A DNA stretch of 64,000 nt from Nocardiopsis prasina DSM 43845 (GTDB lineage Bacteria > Actinomycetota > Actinomycetes > Streptosporangiales > Streptosporangiaceae), in contig NZ_ANAE01000088.1 of NCBI RefSeq assembly GCF_000341265.1, positions 62,674-126,673 of the forward strand, written 5' to 3'. This document shows, in pieces, positions 24,333-32,656 of the stretch (within the stretch, counting starts at the first letter, position 1; each line of letters begins with the position of its first letter). The translations under genes were made by a program, and so were the position numbers. The notes under the pieces were generated by a model, which was not told the DNA's origin, made no database searches, and was given only the letters and a program-made list of their open reading frames with translations.

Positions 24333-26345
24333 ATGCGCGTTCTCCTCGTGGACAACCACGACTCCTACACGTACAACCTGTTCCAGCTCCTCGCCGAGGT
24401 GCTCGGCACGGAGCCCCTGGTCCTGACCAACGACGACCCCCGTTGGTCCGAACTCGACCTCGCCACCGTGGACGCCGTCGTGGTGTCCCCGGGCCCCGGT
24501 CGCCCGCAGAACGCCCGCGACCTGGGACGCGTCACCGAACTCCTCGCGCACACGGACCTGCCGGTCCTCGGGGTGTGCCTGGGGCACCAGGCCATCGCTC
24601 ACCTGGCCGGAGCCGAGGTGAACGCGGCGCCCCAGCCCCGCCACGGACACCTGACCCGGGTCCGGCACGACGGCACGGGGCTCTTCTCAGGGGTGCCGCA
24701 AGACTTCACCGCCGTGCGCTACCACTCCCTCGCCGTGTCCGAGCCCCTGCCCGAGAACCTCGTGGCCACCGCCTGGGCCGAGGACGGCGTGGTGATGGGT
24801 CTGAGCCACCGCGACCTGCCGCGCTGGGGGGTGCAGTTCCACCCCGAGTCCGTCGCCAGCGAGCACGGAACCGACCTGGTCGCCAACTTCCTGGCACTGG
24901 CCCGCGACCACCGGGGGGCGTCCACCGGCCACAGCGCCCAGGGGCCGACCACCAGGAACGACACCGAGATCGGCCCCTCGATCCGCTCCGAGTCACTGCC
25001 CCACGCGGTGGACACCGAGCGCGCCTTCGCCCACCTGTACGGCGGCTCCGAACACGCCTTCTGGCTGGACAGCTCCCGCCCCGAGGGGCCCGCCCGCTTC
25101 TCCTTCCTCGGGGACGCCTCCGAGGTCCTCACCTACGACGTCGGCGACACGGGCGTGTGGGTGCACACCACCACCGGGACCCGCGAGGAACCCGGTGACG
25201 TGTTCGGGGCACTGGAACGCCGCACCCGCCACACACCCCGCCCGACCGGACTGCCCTTCGGCTTCACCGGCGGCTACGTGGGCTACTTCGGCTACGAACT
25301 CAAGGCCGACTGCGGGGCCGGCCGGGCGCACACGGCCGACACCCCGGACGCCGTGTGGATGCGCTGCGACCGGTTCGTCGCCGTCGACCACCACGAGGGC
25401 CGTACCCATGTGGTCTGCGCGGACGATGAGCCAGACGCGGACGAGTGGGTCCGGAACACGCTCGCGGCCCTGGGCGACCTCCCCCCGCTGCCCGAACCCG
25501 CGCCCTCGCTCACGCCGGTCGACCTGGCCTCGCTCCTGGAACAGTCCCGCGACGCCTACGTGGACGACGTCAAGACGTGTCTGGGCCACCTGACCGACGG
25601 CGAGAGCTACGAGATCTGCCTGACCAACCGGGTCCGTCTGCCCGACCTCGGCGACGGTGGCGACCTGGACTTCTACCGCCGCCTGCGTGCCGCTAGCCCC
25701 GCCCCCTACGCCGCTTTCCTCCGAGCCCGGGGGGTGACCGTGCTCAGCGCCTCACCCGAGCGCTTCCTGCGCGTGGATGCGGAGCGTGTTGCCGAGAGCC
25801 GCCCCATCAAGGGCACCGCGCCCCGCCACGCCGACCCGGTGGCGGACGCCCGCATCGCCTCCGAGCTGCGCACCGGCGCCAAGACCCGCGCCGAGAACCT
25901 CATGATCGTGGACCTGCTCCGCAACGACCTCGGCCGCGTGTGCGAGGTCGGCAGCGTGGAGGTGCCCGCCTTCATGTACACGGAGTCGTACGCGACCGTG
26001 CACCAGCTGGTCTCGACCGTCCGAGGACGGCTGCGCCCGGAGGTGTCGACGCTGGAGGCGGTCCGCGCCTGCTTCCCGGGCGGTTCGATGACCGGTGCAC
26101 CGAAGCTGCGCACGATGGAGCTCATCGACCGGCTGGAGTCCTCGGCCAGAGGTGTGTACTCCGGGGCGCTGGGCTACGTCTCGCACACCGGCGAGGCGGA
26201 CCTCAGCATCGTCATCCGCACGGCCGTGCACGCCAACGGTGAGGTCACCGTGGGCGCTGGCGGGGCGATCGTGCTGGACTCCGACCCCGAGGACGAGTAC
26301 GAGGAGATGCTCCTCAAGGCCGAGGTCCCAGCCCGGGGCCGGTAG
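24333..26345 (+). CDS. Fused aminodeoxychorismate synthase (PabA-PabB)
   Basis: A 670-residue bifunctional enzyme that turns chorismate and glutamine-derived ammonia into 4-amino-4-deoxychorismate, on the way to p-aminobenzoate for folate or for a natural product. The N-terminal glutamine amidotransferase has LLVDNHDSYTYNLFQLL, the nucleophile in GVCLGHQAIAH (Cys82) and FHPESV. The chorismate-binding domain has ESRPIKGTAPRHADP, LMIVDLLRNDLGRVC, and GGSMTGAPKLRTMELID. Fused PabAB occurs in actinomycetes both for primary folate and in antibiotic clusters; no cluster is seen here. Confidence 0.93.
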   Translation: MRVLLVDNHDSYTYNLFQLLAEVLGTEPLVLTNDDPRWSELDLATVDAVVVSPGPGRPQNARDLGRVTELLAHTDLPVLGVCLGHQAIAHLAGAEVNAAPQPRHGHLTRVRHDGTGLFSGVPQDFTAVRYHSLAVSEPLPENLVATAWAEDGVVMGLSHRDLPRWGVQFHPESVASEHGTDLVANFLALARDHRGASTGHSAQGPTTRNDTEIGPSIRSESLPHAVDTERAFAHLYGGSEHAFWLDSSRPEGPARFSFLGDASEVLTYDVGDTGVWVHTTTGTREEPGDVFGALERRTRHTPRPTGLPFGFTGGYVGYFGYELKADCGAGRAHTADTPDAVWMRCDRFVAVDHHEGRTHVVCADDEPDADEWVRNTLAALGDLPPLPEPAPSLTPVDLASLLEQSRDAYVDDVKTCLGHLTDGESYEICLTNRVRLPDLGDGGDLDFYRRLRAASPAPYAAFLRARGVTVLSASPERFLRVDAERVAESRPIKGTAPRHADPVADARIASELRTGAKTRAENLMIVDLLRNDLGRVCEVGSVEVPAFMYTESYATVHQLVSTVRGRLRPEVSTLEAVRACFPGGSMTGAPKLRTMELIDRLESSARGVYSGALGYVSHTGEADLSIVIRTAVHANGEVTVGAGGAIVLDSDPEDEYEEMLLKAEVPARGR

Positions 26346-26540
26346 CAACGCGTACCACCCGAGCAAGGGGCCTTGCCTCGTCGCACGTCAGGGATCAGTC
26401 TCAGTGGTCGCCGTGGTTCTCCTTCGGCTCGTCGTCAGCGGGCTCAGGCCCGGGTTGGTCCGGGTGTTTGTGGGGGCGAGCCCCATGCCCGTGACCGGAT
26501 CAGGAGCCCCTGGGCCGCAGGCGACCACCTCGGCCTGATG

Positions 26541-26872
26541 CGGCCCAATCCCACGTGCGTGGGGAACTTCCATCTGGAGTGGATCTGGAGTGAGCGAGCT
26601 GGACCATCCCCGCATGCGCGGGGAGCACGGCGTAGGTGGGCAGCGCCCACCGTGTTTCCCGGGACCATCCCCGCATGCGCGGGGAGCACAGGTCTCCGTC
26701 GCCCCTGTGGACCACGCTGTTGGGACCATCCCCGCATGCGCGGGGAGCACATCGGCCGTGTCCGTGACCCCCGGTACGGGCGGGGACCATCCCCGCGTGC
26801 GCGGGGAGCACTTCCCGGAGGCCGAGTGCTCTTTCAGCGCCTGGGGACCATCCCCGCGTGCGCGGGGAGCAC
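26541..26872 (-). CRISPR. Short type I-E-like CRISPR array, five intact repeats plus a degenerate terminal repeat
   Basis: 29-base repeats of the type GGGACCATCCCC...GGGGAGCAC occur at 26600-26628, 26661-26689, 26722-26750, 26783-26811 and 26844-26872, exactly 61 bases apart, giving four 32-base spacers. The first repeat has T for G at position 1; the last two have G for A at position 15. A degenerate copy lies at 26541-26569. On the minus strand the repeat reads GTGCTCCCCGCGCATGCGGG and on, the usual I-E orientation, so the leader is at the high-coordinate end and the degenerate repeat at the trailer. No cas gene is in the window. Confidence 0.93.
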
Positions 26873-26967
26873 CCTTTTTCACCTGCGAACTTACCGGCGG
26901 CAAGGGTCTGTTTTTGTAAGTTCTCCAGAAACAGACAAATCCGACTCAGCTTTCCAGTTCTCCCGCC
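26873..26967 (-). promoter_or_regulatory. CRISPR leader with interlocked inverted repeats
   Basis: This AT-richer segment abuts the youngest repeat. Two pairs of perfect 8-base inverted arms interleave: GAACTTAC (26887-26894) with GTAAGTTC (26916-26923), and GTCTGTTT (26906-26913) with AAACAGAC (26929-26936). The order A-B-A'-B' would allow a pseudoknot in RNA or paired protein sites in DNA. The upstream oxidoreductase gene reads toward it on the same strand. Confidence 0.6.
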
Positions 26968-27924
26968 CTAATTGTCCTCCATGACCAGGACGATCTTCCC
27001 CGTGGTCCGGCCGGTCTCGCCCAGGGAGTGGGCCTTCGCGGCCTCGGACAGCGGGAACGTCGCCTCCACGTGCGCCTTCAGAGCCCCCTCGGCCACGAGT
27101 TCGGCGATCGCTTCCATCCCGGCGTGGTCGTCCTCGACCAGCATCGACACCGCTCGAATGTCACGTTGGGCGGCCCGCTCCACCACCTCCCCAGGCAGGG
27201 GTAGCAGGGAGACCAGAGTCCCGCCCGAGCGCATCACCTTCAGGGAGCGCTCCGCCACGTCACCGGCCAGCGGGTCCAGAACCACGTCGATGTCGCTGGT
27301 GGCCTCGGCGAAGTCGACCTCGCGGTAGTCGATCACTTCGTCGGCGCCCAGCTCACGCAGGAATCCGTGCTTGGGCGTGCTGGCGGTGCCCACGACATAG
27401 GCCCCGTGCGCCTTGGCGATCTGCACGGCGAGGTGGCCGACGCCTCCGGCGGCCGCGTGCACCAGCACGCGCTGCCCCGAGCGAAGCCCGGCGGTGTCCA
27501 CCAGAGCCTGGTGAGCGGTGAGCGCGGCCAGCGGCAGCGCCCCGGCCTGGACGTGGTCGACACCGGCGGGTTTACGGGCGAAGGCCCGCGCGGGGCCGGT
27601 GACGAACTCGGCGTGCGAGCCCGCTCCGTGCGGGTAGGGCAGCATTCCGAGAACCTCGTCGCCCGGCTGGTGGATCGTCACCCCGTACCCCACGGACTCC
27701 ACGACCCCGGACACGTCCCAGCCCAGGACGAGGGGGAGGCGGTTCACGAAGCCCGCCGCGGCGCGGTGCTTCCAGTCGGTCGGGTTGACCCCGGCCGCGC
27801 GGACGGAGACCAGGATCTCGCCGGGCCCGGGACTGGGCGTGGGGACCCGTACCTCCTGGAGGACCTCCGGGCCGCCGTGGTTGTCCTGGCTGATGGCGCG
27901 CATGGTGCTGTGGTCTGCGTTCAT
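26968..27924 (-). CDS. Zinc-type alcohol dehydrogenase-like NADP-dependent quinone oxidoreductase
   Basis: A 318-residue medium-chain dehydrogenase/reductase. The N-terminal GroES-like domain has GPGEILVSVRAAGVNPTDWK and LPLVLGWDVSGVVESVG; the Rossmann domain has the AAAGGVGHLAVQIAKAHGA nucleotide motif and ELGADEVIDY. It lacks the structural-zinc cysteines, as in quinone-reductase/zeta-crystallin-like members. It is divergent from a GlxA-type regulator, 69 bases away, which probably controls it. Confidence 0.88.
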   Translation of the reverse strand: MNADHSTMRAISQDNHGGPEVLQEVRVPTPSPGPGEILVSVRAAGVNPTDWKHRAAAGFVNRLPLVLGWDVSGVVESVGYGVTIHQPGDEVLGMLPYPHGAGSHAEFVTGPARAFARKPAGVDHVQAGALPLAALTAHQALVDTAGLRSGQRVLVHAAAGGVGHLAVQIAKAHGAYVVGTASTPKHGFLRELGADEVIDYREVDFAEATSDIDVVLDPLAGDVAERSLKVMRSGGTLVSLLPLPGEVVERAAQRDIRAVSMLVEDDHAGMEAIAELVAEGALKAHVEATFPLSEAAKAHSLGETGRTTGKIVLVMEDN

Positions 27925-27981
27925 GGCTCCAGCCTCTCGGGTTCGGGATCGGCGCACCATGGCATGATTGTCATCTTTGAA

Positions 27982-27993
27982 TAGGATCGTGCC
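27982..27993 (+). promoter_or_regulatory. Likely leaderless promoter of the GlxA-type gene
   Basis: TAGGAT (27982-27987) ends six bases before the ATG, so transcription would start at or next to the start codon. Around it ATGGCA and TGCCAT arms form a wide inverted repeat across the divergent promoter region, a possible operator. Confidence 0.4.
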
Positions 27994-28953
27994 ATGAGCG
28001 TTCCGCATCGCGTCGTTGTTCTGGCCCTGCCTGGTGTCTACCCTTTCGAGCTGGGTATCCCCAGCCGCGTCCTCGGGGCCGCGAACGGCCGGTACGAGGT
28101 GCTGACCTGTTCTTCCGGCGAACCCTCGGTTCCCACCAACGCCGACTTCGCGGTCACGGTCGAGCACGGTCCCGATGTCCTGGCCAGCGCGGACACCGTG
28201 GTCATCCCGCCCTTCGACGCCGGGCTGCTCTCCCGCGAGCTGGACCCGCGGGTCGCCGGTGCCCTGGACGCGATCCGCCCGGGCACGCGTGTGGTCTCGA
28301 TCTGCACCGGCGCGTTCGTGCTGGCCGCCGCCGGTTGGCTGGACGGGCGCCCGGCCACCACCCACTGGGCCCTCACCGAATCGTTCCGCACCTGGTTCCC
28401 GAAGGTGCTCCTGGACCCGGACGTGCTCTTCGTGGACGACGGCGACCTCCTGACCTCGGCGGGCGCGGCCTCGGGGGTGGACGTGTGCCTGCACCTGGTC
28501 CGCTCCGACCATGGCAGCGAACTCGCGAACCGGGTGGCGCGTACCTGTGTGGTGCCGCCCTGGCGCGACGGCGGCCAGGCCCAGTACATCGAACGGCCGG
28601 TCCCCGAGCCGGGACGCGAGGGCACGGCGGCGGCCCGCGGTTGGGCCCTCGCCCGCCTTGATCAACCAATAACCCTGTCTGACCTGGCCGAACACGCACA
28701 CATGAGCCTGAGGACCTTCATCCGCAGGTTCCACGAGGAGGTCGGGACGAGCCCGGGGCGGTGGTTGATCCACCAGCGGGTCCTGCGGGCGCGGCACCTG
28801 TTGGAGACCACGGAGCTTCCGGTGGACGAGATCGCCGGACGGGTCGGGTTCGCCACCGGTACCTCCCTGCGCCAGCACCTGCGGGCCGCGATCGGGGTGT
28901 CCCCACTCACCTACCGGCGCACCTTCCGGGGCGCGACCGTGGCTGTTTCCTGA
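27994..28953 (+). CDS. GlxA-type transcriptional regulator (DJ-1/PfpI plus AraC HTH)
   Basis: A 319-residue protein. Residues about 8-175 form a DJ-1/PfpI amidotransferase-like sensing domain with VVSICTGAFVLAAAGWLDGRPATTHW. The C-terminal AraC DNA-binding domain has ITLSDLAEHAHMSLRTFIRRF and DEIAGRVGFATGTSLRQHLRAAIGVSP. Proteins of this layout commonly regulate adjacent oxidoreductases, and one lies divergently here. Confidence 0.9.
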   Translation: MSVPHRVVVLALPGVYPFELGIPSRVLGAANGRYEVLTCSSGEPSVPTNADFAVTVEHGPDVLASADTVVIPPFDAGLLSRELDPRVAGALDAIRPGTRVVSICTGAFVLAAAGWLDGRPATTHWALTESFRTWFPKVLLDPDVLFVDDGDLLTSAGAASGVDVCLHLVRSDHGSELANRVARTCVVPPWRDGGQAQYIERPVPEPGREGTAAARGWALARLDQPITLSDLAEHAHMSLRTFIRRFHEEVGTSPGRWLIHQRVLRARHLLETTELPVDEIAGRVGFATGTSLRQHLRAAIGVSPLTYRRTFRGATVAVS

Positions 28954-29000
28954 GGTCAGCGGCGCGAGAAGCCGGAGGAACCCCGACGGCGGACACAGGG

Positions 29001-29037
29001 TGTTCCGTTGGAACATGCCTGCCCGGGCAACTAGTGT
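29001..29037 (+). promoter_or_regulatory. Promoter with TGTTCC-GTT-GGAACA palindrome
   Basis: A perfect 6-base inverted repeat at 29001-29015 overlaps a TTGGAA -35-like hexamer; TAGTGT (29032-29037) follows 18 bases later as a -10 box. It would drive the DJ-1/PfpI-type gene at 29082 and be blocked by a repressor bound to the palindrome. Confidence 0.4.
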
Positions 29038-29081
29038 CAGCGGCACCATCGAGGCGGAACCCACATGCGGAGTGATCCAGT

Positions 29082-29777
29082 ATGTCCACGATCCTGTTCC
29101 TGATGACCGGCGCCGACCACTGGACGCTGGCGGACGGCACCCGGCACCCCACCGGTTTCTGGGCTGAGGAGGCCGTCGCTCCCTACGAGGCTTTCAGGGA
29201 CGCCGGACACGAGATCGTCGTCGCGACCCCCGGCGGGGTCGTGCCTCCCGTTGACCGGGGCAGCCTGGAGGCGGGCGCAAATGGCGGCCAGGAGAACGCC
29301 GACCGGGTCTGCGCCCTGTTGGACTCCTTCACCGAACTCCACTCGCCGCTCAGCCTGGAGGAGGTCGACCTCGGCGACTACGACGCGGTGTACCTGCCCG
29401 GAGGGCACGGCCCCATGGAGGACCTGGCGGTGGACACCGTCTCCGGTGACCTGCTCACCACCGCTCTGGAGACGGGCAAGCTGCTCGGCGTGGTCTGCCA
29501 CGCCCCCGCCGCCCTGCTGGCGGCCGAGCGACCGGACGGCACGAACCCGTTCGCCGGTTACCGAGTGAGCGCGTTCACCAACACGGAGGAGACCCAGGCG
29601 GGCCTGGCCGACCAGGCCGCGTGGCTGCTCCAGGACCGCCTGGTGGAGGCCGGGGTGGACTTCCAGGAGGGCGAGCCCTGGGCCCCCAAGGTCGTGGTGG
29701 ACCGCAACCTGGTCACCGGCCAGAACCCCGCGTCCTCAGCCCCGCTGGCCCAGGAGATGCTCAGGCTGATGGGCTGA
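29082..29777 (+). CDS. DJ-1/PfpI superfamily protein (type 1 glutamine amidotransferase-like, Hsp31-type)
   Basis: A 231-residue soluble protein. The nucleophile elbow is GVVCHAPAALL (Cys near 144), the preceding segment is YDAVYLPGGHGPMEDL, and the end includes VVDRNLVTGQNPASS, all typical of the Hsp31/YajL-like branch that acts as a glyoxalase III or protein deglycase. Exact reaction uncertain. It follows the GlxA-type gene on the same strand with its own promoter. Confidence 0.85.
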   Translation: MSTILFLMTGADHWTLADGTRHPTGFWAEEAVAPYEAFRDAGHEIVVATPGGVVPPVDRGSLEAGANGGQENADRVCALLDSFTELHSPLSLEEVDLGDYDAVYLPGGHGPMEDLAVDTVSGDLLTTALETGKLLGVVCHAPAALLAAERPDGTNPFAGYRVSAFTNTEETQAGLADQAAWLLQDRLVEAGVDFQEGEPWAPKVVVDRNLVTGQNPASSAPLAQEMLRLMG

Positions 29778-29842
29778 GGCCCCGCGCTGGCCAGCGGAAA
29801 TCCGGTTGCCGCGCCCGCTGGTCAGCGCCACTGTGGTCTCCC

Positions 29843-30446
29843 ATGAGCATTCCCCCGTTCCAGATCAGGGCCAGGTACACCGACACGACGGTCACCGTCT
29901 ACCAGGCCTACGCCCCCGCGATCGGGGTCCCCGCCGCACGTGAGGGCCGCTTCCCGGCGTCGTGGAAGCGCGAGCGGATGACCTGGATCAAGCCGTCGAT
30001 CCTCTGGATGATGTACCGCTGCGGGTGGGGGCGGAAGGCGAACCAGGAGACGGTACTGGCGGTGGAGATCACCCGCGAGGGGTTCGAATGGGCCCTGCGC
30101 CGCTCCGCCCTGTCGCACTACAAGCCCGGTCTGCACTCGGGACCGAGACGCCTGGAAACGGGAGCTGCGAGCGGCACCGTCGCGTGTCCAGTGGGACCCC
30201 GAACGCGACCTCCGTCTGAACCCGCTCGCGTACCGCTCCCTCCAGTTGGGGCTGTCCGGCGAGGCGTCCCGCCGCTACGCGGACGAGTGGACGGTGTCGA
30301 TCACCGACATCACACCCCTGGCCCACGAGCTGCGCGACCTGGTGAGCCGAGGTGAGCTGGACACGGCGGCCGCGCTGCTGCCGCGGGAACGCCCGTATCC
30401 GATCCCGGACCAGGCCATCGCACATCTGCAACCAGCACGGAGGTGA
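29843..30446 (+). pseudogene. DUF4291 protein gene with a one-base frameshift
   Basis: The first frame reads RARYTDTTVTVYQAYAPAIG, RMTWIKPSILWMMYRCGWG and EITREGFEWALRRSALSH, a clear DUF4291 N-terminus. It then loses sense at LHSG; the rest of the family continues in another frame as DRDAWKRELRAAPSRVQWDP, then LGLSGEASRRYADEWTVSIT. Removing one G from GGG at 30139-30141 joins them into about 200 residues. DUF4291 function is unknown. Either a real mutation or a base-calling error. Confidence 0.8.
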
Positions 30447-30729
30447 ACCACCGTGCCCTCCACTCCTTCACGGTGCGGACGCCCGACGCCCTCCGTCGCC
30501 ACACCCTGCCCAGCGAGGCCGATAGATGCCGCGCTGGACGCCCCCACCACCGACCGGTGAGCGGCAGGGGTTCCCCAGCGCGGATGCTGTTCCGATACTC
30601 CTCAACCCCCGCCCCGACCAAGCGACCCTCAGAACGGTTCAAAACCCCACAAAGTGACGCGTGTCATTTTTGCCGTCCTTCCGCCGCCGGGTCTGCTGGC
30701 AAGCACATGCTCGGACGAGGAGGTCCACG

Positions 30730-31323
30730 GTGACGGAACAGGAGACGGCCACAAGGCGGGCCGGACCGGGATGGATCGCGGTCGGAGTCGCGGTCGCGAT
30801 GATCGTCCTGGTGACGGCCGGGTGGTCACTGGTCAACACGCTGATCCCCGGCAAGACCCCGGTAACGGCCGGACAGGAACTGGCCCTGGGAGGCGACGGC
30901 ACGACCCGCGCCGCACTCGTGGTGCCCGAGGACGGCTGGGAGATGGACGTGGCCGCCTCGCACCCCGGGCAGTCCTACCGCCTCGAACACGGCTCCCTGG
31001 TGCTCGATGTCGGGCAGCCGGGGGAGTCAGAGGCCGCCCCCGGCACGGACCGGCGCTGGGAGGGGGCACGCAGGGTCCTGCGCTCGCAGGCTCCCTCCAC
31101 CGAGATCGGTGCGCCCGCGACGGTCGTCTCCGCCGACGGCACGGAGGGGCTCGCGGCGGACGTGAGCCGCTCCCAAGGGCCGGGGGCCGTCGTGCTGTTC
31201 CCTGCACCCGGTGACAACTACGCGGTCCGGATGGTCCTGCAGGGCACGGACGGCGATCCCGGCCCCTCCCCGGAGGACCTCGCGCACATGATCACTTTCT
31301 CCGGGGAGGCCGGACATGGTTAG
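30730..31323 (+). CDS. Hypothetical single-pass membrane protein
   Basis: A 197-residue protein not assignable to a family by eye. It has a short N-terminal tail, one transmembrane helix (about 14-36, GWIAVGVAVAMIVLVTAGWSL) and an extracytoplasmic domain with no obvious catalytic motif. GTG start six bases after AGGAGGT. It overlaps the PrsW-type gene by eight bases, so the two are co-translated and may form a protease-substrate or protease-partner pair. A Crp-like half site GTGA-N6-TCAT lies about 65 bases upstream (30654-30667). Confidence 0.7.
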   Translation: MTEQETATRRAGPGWIAVGVAVAMIVLVTAGWSLVNTLIPGKTPVTAGQELALGGDGTTRAALVVPEDGWEMDVAASHPGQSYRLEHGSLVLDVGQPGESEAAPGTDRRWEGARRVLRSQAPSTEIGAPATVVSADGTEGLAADVSRSQGPGAVVLFPAPGDNYAVRMVLQGTDGDPGPSPEDLAHMITFSGEAGHG

Positions 31324-32458
31324 GGCCCCACACGAATCCGGGTCCACCGGCCGCGCCGCCAGCGGGACCCCGGCCCCCAGGCGCGGTCCGGGAGTCGGAA
31401 CCGCCGCGCGCAGCCCGGGAAGAGGGCTGGAGCCGCAACAGGCCGCAGGCGTGCTGATCGCCCTGGTGTGCCTGGTCGCGCTCGGGTCCCTTGTGTACCG
31501 CGTGTTCGGCGTCGCCGTGGCCTTCCCCGCGGTGTGGGCGAGCGCGTTCCTTCTGGGCGCGCTCACACTGGTGTTCGGGTACTGGCTGCTGCGCCGCATC
31601 CGGCCCGTGCGTGCTCCCGGAACGGCCGCGTCGCTCGCGGCGGTCGCCTGGGGGCTGTTCGCCGTGACCGCGCTGGCCCTGACCGCCAACGAGGCGCTGG
31701 ACGCGGTCCTGGCCAAGACGATGGGTCCGCAGGCGGCGGATACGTGGGGCGCGGCGGTCTCGGGACCCCTCGACGAGGAGCTGCTCAAGCTCGCCGGGGT
31801 CGTGCTGGTCGCCGTCGCGTTCCCCCACGCGATCAGGGGGCCGGTGGACGGATTCGTCTTCGGGGCGCTCACGGGGCTGGGGTTCCAGGTGACGGAGAAC
31901 TTCTTCATGGCCGTGCAGGAGGTGACCTCGAGCGGCGGTCTGGGCGGGGTCAACCTGGTGGTGCAGTCCTCGGCCATGCGCGTGCTGCTCACGGGGATGG
32001 GCACTCACTGGGCGCTGTCGGCGGTCGCGGGCACCGCGGTGGGGCTGATGGTGGCCGCGGGGCGGCGGCCGCCGCCCCGCACCATTGCGGCGGCCCTGCT
32101 GCTGGTGGTGCTCGCCATGGGGATGCACGCGTCCATCAACCTGCCCTTCCTCCAAGGGTCGGCGGTCGTGGTCAAGGCGCTGGTGAATTTCGTGCTCGCG
32201 ATGGCTCTCTACTTCGTGCTGCGCCGAGCTCACCTGCGGCGGTTGCGCGGCGCACTGGAGGAGGCGGGCGCCGAGCACGGGTGGGAGCGCGAGGCCTCGC
32301 TCGCGCTGGCTACCCGTCGGGGACGGCGCAGGGCCCTGCGGGAGGTTCCGGCGGCCGACCGCGCCGCCCTGCGCGGTGAGCAGGACCGCCTGGTGAATGC
32401 GGCTGAATCACGGGCCATGGGCAAGGGCGCCCGGGAGGCCGTGCCGGGCGCGGCCTGA
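31316..32458 (+). CDS. PrsW-family intramembrane metalloprotease
   Basis: A 380-residue polytopic membrane protein with about eight helices. The PrsW motifs are present: DEELLKL (EExxK, near 155), GLGFQVTENFFM, GTHWALSAVAGTAVG and GMHASIN. In Bacillus, PrsW cuts an anti-sigma factor in the membrane; many actinobacterial members have unknown targets. The charged C-terminal tail (about 305-380) is cytoplasmic. The upstream single-pass protein, overlapping by eight bases, is a natural candidate partner. Confidence 0.88.
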   Translation: MVRAPHESGSTGRAASGTPAPRRGPGVGTAARSPGRGLEPQQAAGVLIALVCLVALGSLVYRVFGVAVAFPAVWASAFLLGALTLVFGYWLLRRIRPVRAPGTAASLAAVAWGLFAVTALALTANEALDAVLAKTMGPQAADTWGAAVSGPLDEELLKLAGVVLVAVAFPHAIRGPVDGFVFGALTGLGFQVTENFFMAVQEVTSSGGLGGVNLVVQSSAMRVLLTGMGTHWALSAVAGTAVGLMVAAGRRPPPRTIAAALLLVVLAMGMHASINLPFLQGSAVVVKALVNFVLAMALYFVLRRAHLRRLRGALEEAGAEHGWEREASLALATRRGRRRALREVPAADRAALRGEQDRLVNAAESRAMGKGAREAVPGAA

Positions 32459-32656
32459 CCACACCGGTCCGCGGGGGCGAGCAACATCGGAACAGAATCC
32501 GGCGCCTGGCGCGGGTTGTCGTTTCGACGTTCCTCGCCTCCTGGTGCGCCCATGCTGTCAGCTTCGGTTCGCCGCTACCGCCAGGTCCTGGAGTCATCCT
32601 CCTCGTCCCCCCGTTCCCGAGGTCCCCGTCTTCCGGAGGCACCGTACCTTCGGGGG

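Noticed and set aside
26346-26967. Small ORFs across the CRISPR array in both directions
   Set aside because: They arise from the repeats themselves (periodic PHARGA- and RMRGWS-type runs) and are not genes.
30075-30100. GGTTCGAATG, like a tRNA T-loop
   Set aside because: It encodes part of the conserved EGFEWAL segment of DUF4291, and no acceptor or anticodon stems surround it.
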